From NCBI GenBank assembly GCA_934436505.1, contig CAKSAP010000002.1, positions 248,001 to 312,000 on the forward strand: DNA of 64,000 nucleotides, read 5' to 3'. Numbering within the stretch: the stretch's first letter is position 1; every line of letters starts with the position of its first letter. The notes under the pieces were generated by a model. The model saw nothing but the letters and a program-made list of their open reading frames with translations, had not been told where the DNA came from and searched no databases. The position numbers and the translations under genes are program-made. This document shows, piece after piece, positions 51,573 through 59,540 of the stretch. The stretch is from an uncultured Eubacteriales bacterium. Lineage in GTDB: Bacteria; Bacillota; Clostridia; Oscillospirales; Acutalibacteraceae.

Positions 51573-52556
51573 TTGAAAATCAAGAAAATTTCAGCTTTAA
51601 TCATCGCAGTAATTATGCTTTTGTCTTTTGCTTCTTGCATAATGGGAGATAAAACGCCAAAGGCAACGAATACGCAGATAAATATCACCATGCTTAAAGG
51701 TCCTACGGGCATAGGTGCTGTCAAGCTGATGTCAGACAGCGATGCGGGAAATGCATTAAACAAATACACATTTTCACTTTCATCCGATCCTACGGATATT
51801 TCGGGCGGAATTGTCAACGGCAGCATTGATATTGCCGCTTGTCCGTTAAATCTTGCGTCGGTGCTTTATAAAAAGACGAACGGAAATGTTCAAATGCTTG
51901 CCATAAACACACTCGGCACGCTTTATATCGTTTCTAAAGACCCGACAATTACAAAATTAGCAGACCTTGAGGGTAAAACGATAGTTACCGCAGGACAGGG
52001 AGCAACCCCCGAATATGTACTTAATTATCTTTTAGAAAAGAACGGACTTACCGATAAGGTTACGGTTGAATACAAATCCGAGCACGCAGAGGTTGCAACG
52101 CTTGCGTTGTCGGGCGAAGCGGATACGGTGCTTCTTCCCGAGCCGAATGTTACGGCAGTTCTTTCTAAAAGCGACAGCTTTGCGGTTGCGGTCGATTTAA
52201 GCAAGGAATTTGAAAATGTTTCGGGTGTTTCTCTTGCTATGGGCTGCATAATAGCAAGAAAGGACTTTGTTGAGAATAACAAGGCTGCCGTTGACGCATT
52301 TTTATATGAATACAAGAATTCAATAGAGTATGTGGCAAACGATATAGACGGAGCTTCCTCTCTTTGCGAAGCTTACGGTATAATTCCTAAGGCGGCAGTC
52401 GCAAAGAAGGCAATACCGAATTGCCATATATCCTATCTGTCGGGCGAAGATATGAAAAAGACTGCCAATGAAAATCTTACAGTTCTCTTTAACGCCAATC
52501 CCTCGTCGGTAGGCGGAGAGCTTCCTAAGGATGATTTCTGGTACAATGCGAAATAA
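51573..52556 (+). CDS. ABC substrate-binding lipoprotein, NitT/TauT-like
   Basis: 327 residues; TTG start at 51573 after AGGAGGTAATCAT. The signal ends LSFASC (Cys22). The mature part is a periplasmic-binding-protein-II fold (NMT1/SsuA-like): LKGPTGIGAVKLM, GSIDIAACPLN, DLEGKTIVTAGQGATPEYVLNYLL and GEADTVLLPEPNVT. Related systems import aliphatic sulfonates, nitrate or thiamine precursors; the substrate here is not predictable. Cotranscribed with the Crp/Fnr gene and the next two genes. Confidence 0.88.
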   Translation: MKIKKISALIIAVIMLLSFASCIMGDKTPKATNTQINITMLKGPTGIGAVKLMSDSDAGNALNKYTFSLSSDPTDISGGIVNGSIDIAACPLNLASVLYKKTNGNVQMLAINTLGTLYIVSKDPTITKLADLEGKTIVTAGQGATPEYVLNYLLEKNGLTDKVTVEYKSEHAEVATLALSGEADTVLLPEPNVTAVLSKSDSFAVAVDLSKEFENVSGVSLAMGCIIARKDFVENNKAAVDAFLYEYKNSIEYVANDIDGASSLCEAYGIIPKAAVAKKAIPNCHISYLSGEDMKKTANENLTVLFNANPSSVGGELPKDDFWYNAK

Positions 52557-53319
52557 AAAAGCTTTCAAACGTGCTTTGATGGGAGCGATATGCGCCCTGT
52601 TTTGGCTCGGAGTATGGACAGTTTTATATTTTGCCGTTGATAGGGAGGTGCTTATAGCGTCTCCCTTAAAGGTGTTTATGAGGCTTTTTGAAATGCTCGG
52701 AGAAAAGCAGCTTTATATAAAGGTTGCAAATTCACTGCTTGCGATATTAAAAGGATATTTATCGGCACTTGCAGTCGGTACGGCTCTTGCTGTTATGACC
52801 TCAAAAAGCGAGCTTTTATATTCAATATTCAAGCCCTTTATGAATGTTGTACGTTCTACACCCGTGGCTTCGTTTATAATTCTTGCGCTTGTTTGGATGA
52901 ACAAAAGAAGCGTTCCTGTGTTCACATCGTTTTTGATGGTTATGCCGATTGTTTGGTCAAATATATCGACAGGCATAAATTCAACCGATAAAGATCTTCT
53001 CGAAATGTCAAAGGCTTATAGAGTGCCGAAGCGGAAAATCATTTCAAAGGTTTATGTGCCGTCTGTAATGCCCGAGGTTTATAATTCTGTAACGACAGGC
53101 TTGGGCTTTGCATGGAAATCGGGAGTTGCCGCCGAGGTCTTGAGCACACCGCTTAACTCGATAGGCACAGAGCTGTATAATTCAAAGGTCTACCTTGAAA
53201 CAACGGATTTGTTTGCGTGGACTGCCGTGATAATAATTATGAGCGCCGTGCTCGAAAAAGCGGCTGTTTATTTACTCGGAAAGCTTTTTAACAGATATAA
53301 GGGCGGTGAAATAAAATGA
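52546..53319 (+). CDS. ABC permease, NitT/TauT-like
   Basis: 257 residues if the ATG at 52546 is used; an ATG at 52531 would add five residues, and neither has a clear SD, so translation is probably coupled to the preceding gene, which it overlaps by 11 bases. Six membrane segments, with ARGE-like region STPVASFIILALVWM near 107 and the EAA-type loop MSKAYRVPKRKIISKVYVPSVMPE near 155. FAWKSGVAAEVLSTP is typical of SsuC/TauC/ThiX permeases. Confidence 0.86.
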   Translation: MRNKKAFKRALMGAICALFWLGVWTVLYFAVDREVLIASPLKVFMRLFEMLGEKQLYIKVANSLLAILKGYLSALAVGTALAVMTSKSELLYSIFKPFMNVVRSTPVASFIILALVWMNKRSVPVFTSFLMVMPIVWSNISTGINSTDKDLLEMSKAYRVPKRKIISKVYVPSVMPEVYNSVTTGLGFAWKSGVAAEVLSTPLNSIGTELYNSKVYLETTDLFAWTAVIIIMSAVLEKAAVYLLGKLFNRYKGGEIK

Positions 53320-53870
53320 CCGTTACGTTGAAAAATATAAAGAAAAGCTACGGCGACAGGATTATATTTGATAATTTCAACCGTGAAATAGTGTTCGATA
53401 AGCCCGTTGTCTTAATGGGCGAGTCGGGTGTGGGCAAAACAACGCTTGCACGAATGATAGCAGGACTTGAAAAATCGGACTTCGGCGAAATATCGGGAGT
53501 TCCCGAAGCGGTTTCGTTTATGTTTCAGGAGGACAGGCTTTTACCGTGGTTTTCGGCGAGGGAAAATGTCGAATATGTCAGCGACAAAGAAACAGCCGAT
53601 TTTTATCTCGAAAAAGTTCTTTTAGGCGGAGAAAAGGACACGCCTGTATCAGATCTCAGCGGCGGTATGAAGCGTAGAGTTGCCCTTGCAAGAGCATTGG
53701 CGTATAAAAGCGAGCTTGTAATTTTAGACGAGCCGTTTAAGGGGCTTGACTTTGAGCTTAAAAAGAAAATGACAGCGTTGATTTTAGAGGAAAAAAGACA
53801 CTTCTTAATTATCACACACGAGGGAGAGGATGCTGCCTTACTCGGCGCAAAGGTTATAAATATACAGTAA
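53316..53870 (+). CDS. ABC ATPase, short NitT/TauT type
   Basis: 184 residues, clearly shorter than the usual ~240-260 of this family. All core motifs are still present: Walker A GESGVGKTT (36-44), Q-loop FMFQEDRLLPW, signature LSGGMKRRVALARAL, Walker B LVILDEPFKGLD and the switch His in LIITHEGEDA. The shortening is in the helical and C-terminal parts. It overlaps the permease gene by 4 bases (ATGA). Confidence 0.9.
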   Translation: MTVTLKNIKKSYGDRIIFDNFNREIVFDKPVVLMGESGVGKTTLARMIAGLEKSDFGEISGVPEAVSFMFQEDRLLPWFSARENVEYVSDKETADFYLEKVLLGGEKDTPVSDLSGGMKRRVALARALAYKSELVILDEPFKGLDFELKKKMTALILEEKRHFLIITHEGEDAALLGAKVINIQ

Positions 53871-53874
53871 AATG

Positions 53875-53902
53875 TTTACAAAACCGAAAAAATTGCTATA
53901 AT
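53875..53902 (+). promoter_or_regulatory. Promoter of the tandem paralog pair
   Basis: GTTTAC, 16 bases, TATAAT with TGC before the -10 (extended -10); the -35 is poor. Confidence 0.45.
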
Positions 53903-53936
53903 TTATCTGTTAAAACGATTGGGAGGTGTGATAGAT

Positions 53937-54452
53937 ATGAAAAGGTCCGGCTTTTATGACTGCTGCATATTTGTTGCCCTCTTTATTATTGCAATAAGTA
54001 TGGTTATAACATTGAAGCTGCAAATCGAAATCAACCGTCATATCGCAATTGCAACGGTAACGGAGGCTGCGGACTCTTCTACCGATTCGTTTTCCGCAAG
54101 AAATAATGTAACGCTGGCGGACAACAACACGTCTTCAATTCCCGAGACTACCGATATTCAGAGAGCCGCTGAAACAAAGGCTGTCAGAGCTGCTGCTCGA
54201 AGCGAGGCTCGGAGAACTGAATCAACCGAAAAAGCAACGGTCAATACCACAGCCGATACAACTGTTGCCGCTACCGAAATTGACACGGTTCTTGTAGTGA
54301 ATAAAAATTCAAAGAAAATACACAGCTCAACCTGCTCTTATGCGAAAAATATGAAAGAAGAAAACAAGGCTGTTATTTCTTCGGACGAGCTTCAGGACTA
54401 TCTTGATAAGGGCTATACCGTCTGTACTCGCTGCAAGTGCTATAAGAGGTGA
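53937..54452 (+). CDS. Membrane-anchored protein with C-terminal His/Cys domain, paralog 1
   Basis: 171 residues; ATG 53937 after GGGAGGTG. An N-terminal membrane segment (about 8-28), a Thr/Ser/Ala/Arg-rich linker of about 85 residues, then a C-terminal domain of about 50 residues: VVNKNSKKIHSSTCSYAKNM, ENKAVISS, and GYTVCTRCKC. One His plus three or four Cys are spaced as in the Ada-like zinc-binding segments seen at the ends of secreted clostridial proteins. A similar domain is in the next gene. Function unknown; metal binding outside the membrane is inferred. Confidence 0.75.
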   Translation: MKRSGFYDCCIFVALFIIAISMVITLKLQIEINRHIAIATVTEAADSSTDSFSARNNVTLADNNTSSIPETTDIQRAAETKAVRAAARSEARRTESTEKATVNTTADTTVAATEIDTVLVVNKNSKKIHSSTCSYAKNMKEENKAVISSDELQDYLDKGYTVCTRCKCYKR

Positions 54453-54456
54453 TAAA

Positions 54457-54837
54457 ATGAGCGATAAGAAGAATATAGATAACAGGAAAATTATTGCCGT
54501 TATGTGCGTAGCGCTTGCGTTTTTGAGCGTTTTTATTATGCTTCGTCAGGTAAAAATTTATAAAGAAATCAATGAGAGCAACGCTTCCGATAATTCCGAT
54601 GTGTCTGTTTCGTGGGTTGACGGCGGCGAGGCTGCAAGCATAACCGCAACCGACGCTCCGAACGTCACGGTGCAGGGTGATATGTATGTGTTAAACACAA
54701 ACAGTAAGAAAATACACAAGCCCGATTGTCAGTATGCCAAAAATATGGACGACAAAAACAAACAGGTTATCTTTTGTGATAATATCGACGAATATTACCT
54801 GAAAGGCTATACCTCCTGTTCAAAATGCCTTGCCTGA
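54457..54837 (+). CDS. Membrane-anchored protein with C-terminal His/Cys domain, paralog 2
   Basis: 126 residues; ATG 54457 after GAGGTGATAAA, 4 bases after the previous stop. Same plan as its neighbour with a shorter linker: a membrane segment at about 13-31, then VLNTNSKKIHKPDCQYAKNM, NKQVIF and GYTSCSKC. The two C-terminal domains are alike over about 45 residues, while the linkers are unrelated; this looks like a tandem duplication with one copy changed in the linker. No catalytic residues are seen. Confidence 0.75.
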   Translation: MSDKKNIDNRKIIAVMCVALAFLSVFIMLRQVKIYKEINESNASDNSDVSVSWVDGGEAASITATDAPNVTVQGDMYVLNTNSKKIHKPDCQYAKNMDDKNKQVIFCDNIDEYYLKGYTSCSKCLA

Positions 54838-54978
54838 CTTGAAATATCGTCATTTTGACCAATGAAATATCGCTTGAAAAAGCCTTGAATATGTGGGAAG
54901 AATGAACTAATTTAACAAAAAAACGGTCGGTTTTTGTTGAAAATGCAAACGAAAATAAAAAAATGTAAAAAAATCCTC

Positions 54979-55007
54979 TTGCTTTTTTGTGTAACATTGT
55001 GTAAAAT
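54979..55007 (+). promoter_or_regulatory. Promoter of the CdaR-type regulator gene
   Basis: TTGCTT, 17 bases, TAAAAT with TG before the -10, in the 214-base gap 54838-55051. Confidence 0.5.
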
Positions 55008-55051
55008 ATATAATAAATAAGTTGGCTAAATTGCATATACGGAGGCTAATT

Positions 55052-56140
55052 ATGTCAAATAGATTGTTTCAAGGTATCGTTCATCAGATGACAGATTCAA
55101 TAGACAGAGTAATAGGAGTTGTTGATGAATCGGGAACAGTTATTTCCTGTAGCGAGCTTGGAAAAATCGGCGAGGTTATTTCGTCGGAGGTTTCGGTTAT
55201 ATTTTCGGCTGTTTCGGAGAGCGTCGTAATTGACGGCTTCACATACAAATCCTTCGGAACGCATATGCACGCAGATTATGCTGTTTTTGTTTCGGGCGAG
55301 GATCAGCTTGCTCAGAACTATGCTTCGCTTCTTGCGATTTCTCTTTCGAGCGTTAAGCAGTATTACGACGAGAAATACGACAGGGGAAATTTCATAAAGA
55401 ACGTTATTCTTGACAATATTCTTCCCGGCGACATTTATCTTAAAGCACGTGAGCTTCGCTTTAACAGTGAGGCTTCAAGGGCTGTTTTCCTCATTAGAAT
55501 TGTTGACAAAATTGACGTTTCTGTATTTGAGGTTATTCAGGGCTTGTTCCCCGATAAATCAAAGGACTTTGTTATCGACGTAAACGAAACGGATATAGCT
55601 CTTATCAAAGAGGTTAATCCGATGATTGAAACAAAAGATCTTGAAAAGCTTGCACGTTCGGTTATCGACAGCCTCGGTGCTGAGTTCTATTCTCACGTTC
55701 TTGTCGGTATCGGCACAACGGTTGAAAATATTAAGGACCTTGCACGCTCATTCAGAGAAGCACAGGTTTCTCTTGAAGTAGGTAAGGTGTTTGACACCGA
55801 AAAGACCATTGTCAGCTATGACAATCTCGGTATTGCAAGACTTATTTATCAGCTTCCCACAACGCTTTGCGATATGTTCTTACGAGAGGTATTTAAGAGA
55901 GGCTCTATTGAAAGCCTTGATCAGGAAACGCTTTTCACAATTCAAAAATTCTTTGAAAACAACCTTAACGTTTCCGAGACCTCGAGAAAGCTTTTTGTTC
56001 ACAGAAACACTCTTGTTTACCGTCTTGAAAAAATCAAAAAGCTCACGGGACTTGACTTGCGTGAATTTGACGACGCAATTGTATTTAAGGTTGCGTTGAT
56101 GGTTAAGAAATATCTTGATTCAAACCCGATAAAATACTAA
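55052..56140 (+). CDS. CdaR/PucR-type transcription regulator
   Basis: 362 residues from ATG 55052 (SD CGGAGG); a longer TTG start at 55022 has no SD. The N-terminal region (about 1-120) resembles the sugar-diacid recognition domain, with MTDSIDRVIGVVDESGTVISC. The middle part is a GGDEF-fold-like scaffold, and the C-terminal HTH is of the PucR/CdaR type: FFENNLNVSETSRKLFVHRNTLVYRLEKI. No sugar-diacid genes are adjacent; it lies upstream of ftsEX and may respond to a carboxylate or cell-wall-derived signal. Target unknown. Confidence 0.85.
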   Translation: MSNRLFQGIVHQMTDSIDRVIGVVDESGTVISCSELGKIGEVISSEVSVIFSAVSESVVIDGFTYKSFGTHMHADYAVFVSGEDQLAQNYASLLAISLSSVKQYYDEKYDRGNFIKNVILDNILPGDIYLKARELRFNSEASRAVFLIRIVDKIDVSVFEVIQGLFPDKSKDFVIDVNETDIALIKEVNPMIETKDLEKLARSVIDSLGAEFYSHVLVGIGTTVENIKDLARSFREAQVSLEVGKVFDTEKTIVSYDNLGIARLIYQLPTTLCDMFLREVFKRGSIESLDQETLFTIQKFFENNLNVSETSRKLFVHRNTLVYRLEKIKKLTGLDLREFDDAIVFKVALMVKKYLDSNPIKY

Positions 56141-56248
56141 TAGATGTACTTGAACGACGTGATTTGACAATATATTGTATATCTTGCATATTTATTTTAT
56201 ACGTTTTTGTGTAAATCTACGAATATTGTTAAATTTTATTTAATTACG

Positions 56249-56277
56249 TTACATCTTGCTATATTTTATGGTATAAT
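56249..56277 (+). promoter_or_regulatory. Promoter of the ftsEX operon
   Basis: TTACAT, 17 bases, TATAAT with TGG before the -10. Confidence 0.6.
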
Positions 56278-56281
56278 TTAA

Positions 56282-56328
56282 GGCAGTATATTGGGCAGTT
56301 TATGCTCGGTACTGTCTTTTATTTTTTG
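56282..56328 (+). terminator. Hairpin before ftsE
   Basis: GGCAGTA (56282-56288) pairs with TACTGTC (56310-56316), one G-T pair, then TTTTATTTTTT. It ends the preceding regulator's transcript or attenuates ftsE; it starts at about the predicted transcription start. Confidence 0.55.
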
Positions 56329-56352
56329 GATAACGAAAGAGAGGTCGTTAAT

Positions 56353-57321
56353 GTGATAGAGTTTGATAACGTTTCAAAAACCTATGCAAACGGTACGGAA
56401 GCGTTAAAAAACGTCAGCCTTCGCATTGAGGACGGCGAGTTTGTTTTTATTGTCGGCTCCTCGGGCGCAGGTAAGAGTACGTTTCTCAAAATTATGATGC
56501 GTGAACAGGTACCTAACAAGGGTACTGTTATTATAAACGGTTTTAACCTTAATAAGCTTAAAAAGAAGCAAATCCCTATGTTCAGAAGAACACTCGGCAT
56601 TGTCTTTCAGGACTTTAGACTTATACCGAATATGACTGTTTATGACAATGTTGCCTTTGCAATGCGGGTTATCGGTGCAAAGGAAAAGGAAATTCGAAAA
56701 AGAGTTCCCTATATTTTAAGCCTTGTGGGACTTTCCTCAAAGGCACGTCAAAAGCCAAATCAGCTTTCGGGCGGCGAGCAGCAGAGAGTTGCGCTTGCGA
56801 GAGCACTTGTAAACAATGCGGGACTTATCATTGCCGACGAGCCGACGGGTAATATCGACCCCGAGATGTCCTATGAAATTGTCGATTTGTTAAACCACAT
56901 AAACGCAAGCGGCACAACAATCGTTATGGTTACTCATGAGCATAACCTTGTCCGCCATTTCCATCACAGAGTAATTACAATCGATCAGGGCTATGTTGTA
57001 TCCGATACGAGCGATTCCGACAAGCTCCCCGACGATTACTCGAAATATGAGGCTGTGCATCCGTCGGTTGTAAGCCCTGCTTCCGAGTCGGCATCAGATG
57101 AGGAAAGAAAAAAGATTGTTGAAGAAATAACCCACGAGGATATTAAGATTGATGAAAACAAATTGAGCTCATATTATGCGCCGCCGATGTCGGACAGTGA
57201 GCTTGAAGATTTTATTTCAAATTACGGCGTCAATGCCGATGACGATACGGCGGAGGATGATATAGATTATTCGATTTATCTTGACAACCTTACCGAAAAA
57301 GCAGGAGGTGAAGATAAATGA
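56353..57321 (+). CDS. ftsE: Cell-division ABC ATPase FtsE with acidic C-terminal tail
   Basis: 322 residues from GTG 56353 (SD AGAGAGG); usual FtsE is about 228. The ATPase part has Walker A GSSGAGKST, DFRLIPNMTVYDNVAFAM, LSGGEQQRVALARALVNN, IIADEPTGNID and TIVMVTHEHNLV. It works with FtsX in the membrane to activate a peptidoglycan hydrolase at division. After about residue 218 there are ~100 residues rich in Asp, Glu and Ser with no recognisable fold, ending just before ftsX, which it overlaps by 4 bases. The tail may bind a partner. Confidence 0.93.
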   Translation: MIEFDNVSKTYANGTEALKNVSLRIEDGEFVFIVGSSGAGKSTFLKIMMREQVPNKGTVIINGFNLNKLKKKQIPMFRRTLGIVFQDFRLIPNMTVYDNVAFAMRVIGAKEKEIRKRVPYILSLVGLSSKARQKPNQLSGGEQQRVALARALVNNAGLIIADEPTGNIDPEMSYEIVDLLNHINASGTTIVMVTHEHNLVRHFHHRVITIDQGYVVSDTSDSDKLPDDYSKYEAVHPSVVSPASESASDEERKKIVEEITHEDIKIDENKLSSYYAPPMSDSELEDFISNYGVNADDDTAEDDIDYSIYLDNLTEKAGGEDK

Positions 57322-58232
57322 AAGGCTCATCACTTGGATATTTAACCCGTGAGGGATTCAGAAACGTTTGGGTTAATAAGATGATGTCAATCGCTTCCGT
57401 TGCGGTGCTTATGGCTTGTCTTTTGATTATCGGCATAGGTGCGATGGCTTATTTCAATATCAACTCGCTTCTTGATATTGTTGAGGCACAGAATATTGTA
57501 ATGGTTTATGTTTCGGATGAAGCCGACGACGTTAAAACCTCGGAATTAAGGCTTTCGCTTGAAAATATGGACAACATTGCAAGCTGTGAGTTTGTGCCGA
57601 AGGAGGACGCTTTTCAACATCAGGTAGAGCTTATGGGCGGCGACTCCGCTTTGTTTGAGGGCTTTGAGACAAGTCCGCTTCCCGATGCCTTTAAGGTTAC
57701 AGTTAAGGACCTTTCAAGATTTAAGGAAACGGTCAGCGAGATTGAAAAGCTTGACGGAGTATATAATGTACGTGAAAACAGCGACCTTGCAAGTAAGCTT
57801 GTGACGGTACGGCGTGCCGTTACAATTGTCAGCGCAGGACTTGTGTTAATGCTTTTCCTTGTTGCGTTGTTTATTATTTCAAATACAATCAGAATTACAA
57901 TGTTCTCACGAAAGCTTGAAATCAACATTATGAAAGCCGTTGGTGCTACAAACAGCTTTATCAGATGGCCGTTTATGGTTGAGGGCGTGCTGCTCGGAAT
58001 TATTTCGGCAGGCGTTTCGGTATTACTGCTTTGGGGCTTGTATGAATTGATTATTTACGCATTCTCCTCGGTAATTACAATGCTCGGCTTTAGCTTTGTA
58101 CCGTTCCTTTCATATGTTTGGTACATTTTCGGGGCATTCCTTGCAATAGGTATAATTACAGGCAGCTTCGGAAGTATGGTTTCTATGAACAGATACCTCA
58201 AGGAGGAAAGGAGTGTCGTAACAAATGAGTAA
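57318..58232 (+). CDS. ftsX: Cell-division membrane protein FtsX
   Basis: 304 residues, four membrane segments: about 22-45, 170-195, 225-250 and 265-290. The large outside loop (46-165) is the region that binds the hydrolase. FtsX-type VNKMMSIASVAVLMACLLIIG near the start, EINIMKAVGATNSFIRWPFMVEGVLLG in the middle. SD GGAGGTG lies inside the ftsE end. It overlaps the M23 gene by 8 bases. Confidence 0.93.
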   Translation: MKGSSLGYLTREGFRNVWVNKMMSIASVAVLMACLLIIGIGAMAYFNINSLLDIVEAQNIVMVYVSDEADDVKTSELRLSLENMDNIASCEFVPKEDAFQHQVELMGGDSALFEGFETSPLPDAFKVTVKDLSRFKETVSEIEKLDGVYNVRENSDLASKLVTVRRAVTIVSAGLVLMLFLVALFIISNTIRITMFSRKLEINIMKAVGATNSFIRWPFMVEGVLLGIISAGVSVLLLWGLYELIIYAFSSVITMLGFSFVPFLSYVWYIFGAFLAIGIITGSFGSMVSMNRYLKEERSVVTNE

Positions 58233-59523
58233 TATTAAATTTACCCCTTTGTTTAAGCTCTTATCGGTTGTACTGTGCGTTGTTATGACGCTTGCAAGCG
58301 CTTCCTTCGGCGTGTATGCGGAAAGAGATTTCCAGGCTGAAATTGATGCACTTGAATCTAAAATAGATGCCAATAATGCAAAAAAAGAGGATAAGCAAAA
58401 GAGTGCTGATGAGCTCAATGAGGAAATTGATACCTTACAAGAGCAAATCGACGTTTATAACGCACAGATTTCAGAGCTTAACTCGCAAATTGCAAGCTAT
58501 GATGCGGTTATCGATCAGCATGAGGCGGAGATTGCAAAGCTCGACGAAAGCATAAACGAAACCGGCGTTCAGATTGATAAGCTTGATGCTCAAATAGCGA
58601 ATACGCAGGAAGTTCTTGCGGAGCGTATGAGAGCTTCGTATATGGCAGGCGAAACCTCAATGCTTGAGATTTTGCTTGGCTCCTCCGATTTTGAGTCGTT
58701 CCTTACAAGACTTGAGCTTTTGAGTGCTGTTGCAAAGCGTGATAACGAATTGATTTCTGCGTATAATTCACAAATTGACGAGTCTAATAAGCTTGTTGAG
58801 CAGCTTAATACTCAAAAACAGGAGCAGGTTGACAAGCAGGCTGCAGTTGAGGCTGAAAGGGCAAAAATCGTTGATTCGAGAGCGCAAATTCAGTCTGCAA
58901 GAAATTCAATAAGCAGTCAGCAGGCGAAGCTTGAGAAAAAAGTTGACTCTTACAATTCAATTCTTTCAAATCTCGATCAGTCTTCTGCTCAGTACAGAGC
59001 ACAGATGGAAAAGATTAAAAAAGAGCAGGCTGAATACGATGCTATTAAGCAGAACGGTATGTCCAGCGGCTCAGGCTCACTTAACAACGGCGGCGGAAAA
59101 TCCGAAATCGGTAACTATCCCGTTTCTTCAAAGGGTATGATTGTTCCGCTTCAGTACAGCAATGTGTATATATCTCAGCATTATGGTCACAACGGTCACA
59201 AGGGCGTTGATATCTGCACAAGAGGTACAGGCTCAACAATGGGCAAGGAAATAAGAGCTGCTGCCGACGGTGTTGTATATTCGGCAGAATTTCATAAGAG
59301 CTGGGGCTACAATGTTTATATCGATCACGGCAACGGTATATATACAAGATATGCGCATTGCAGTAAGATGATTGTTTCGGCAGGCGATCAGGTAAAGCAG
59401 GGACAGGTTATCGCTTACGTCGGAAATACGGGTAACTCATTCGGTCCGCATCTTCATTTTGAAGTTTATCAAAACAAACAAAGAACGAATCCCGAAGTAT
59501 GGATTCCCTCACTTCCCGATTAA
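58225..59523 (+). CDS. M23 peptidoglycan hydrolase with coiled coil (FtsEX partner)
   Basis: 432 residues. A signal peptide ends about VYA (residue 32). A long coiled coil (about 34-275) matches the CwlO/EnvC/PcsB plan that FtsX regulates. The C-terminal M23 (lysostaphin-type) endopeptidase domain has SQHYGHNGHKGVDI, with the Zn ligands His and Asp, VYIDHGNGIYTRYAHC and the final HLHFEV. All M23 ligands are present, so it should be active when released from the coiled coil. It overlaps ftsX by 8 bases and is followed by the S41-like gene. The ATG follows GTAACAA with no strong SD; coupling is likely. Confidence 0.93.
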   Translation: MSNIKFTPLFKLLSVVLCVVMTLASASFGVYAERDFQAEIDALESKIDANNAKKEDKQKSADELNEEIDTLQEQIDVYNAQISELNSQIASYDAVIDQHEAEIAKLDESINETGVQIDKLDAQIANTQEVLAERMRASYMAGETSMLEILLGSSDFESFLTRLELLSAVAKRDNELISAYNSQIDESNKLVEQLNTQKQEQVDKQAAVEAERAKIVDSRAQIQSARNSISSQQAKLEKKVDSYNSILSNLDQSSAQYRAQMEKIKKEQAEYDAIKQNGMSSGSGSLNNGGGKSEIGNYPVSSKGMIVPLQYSNVYISQHYGHNGHKGVDICTRGTGSTMGKEIRAAADGVVYSAEFHKSWGYNVYIDHGNGIYTRYAHCSKMIVSAGDQVKQGQVIAYVGNTGNSFGPHLHFEVYQNKQRTNPEVWIPSLPD

Positions 59524-59540
59524 ACAAGAGGTGGTTGTAA

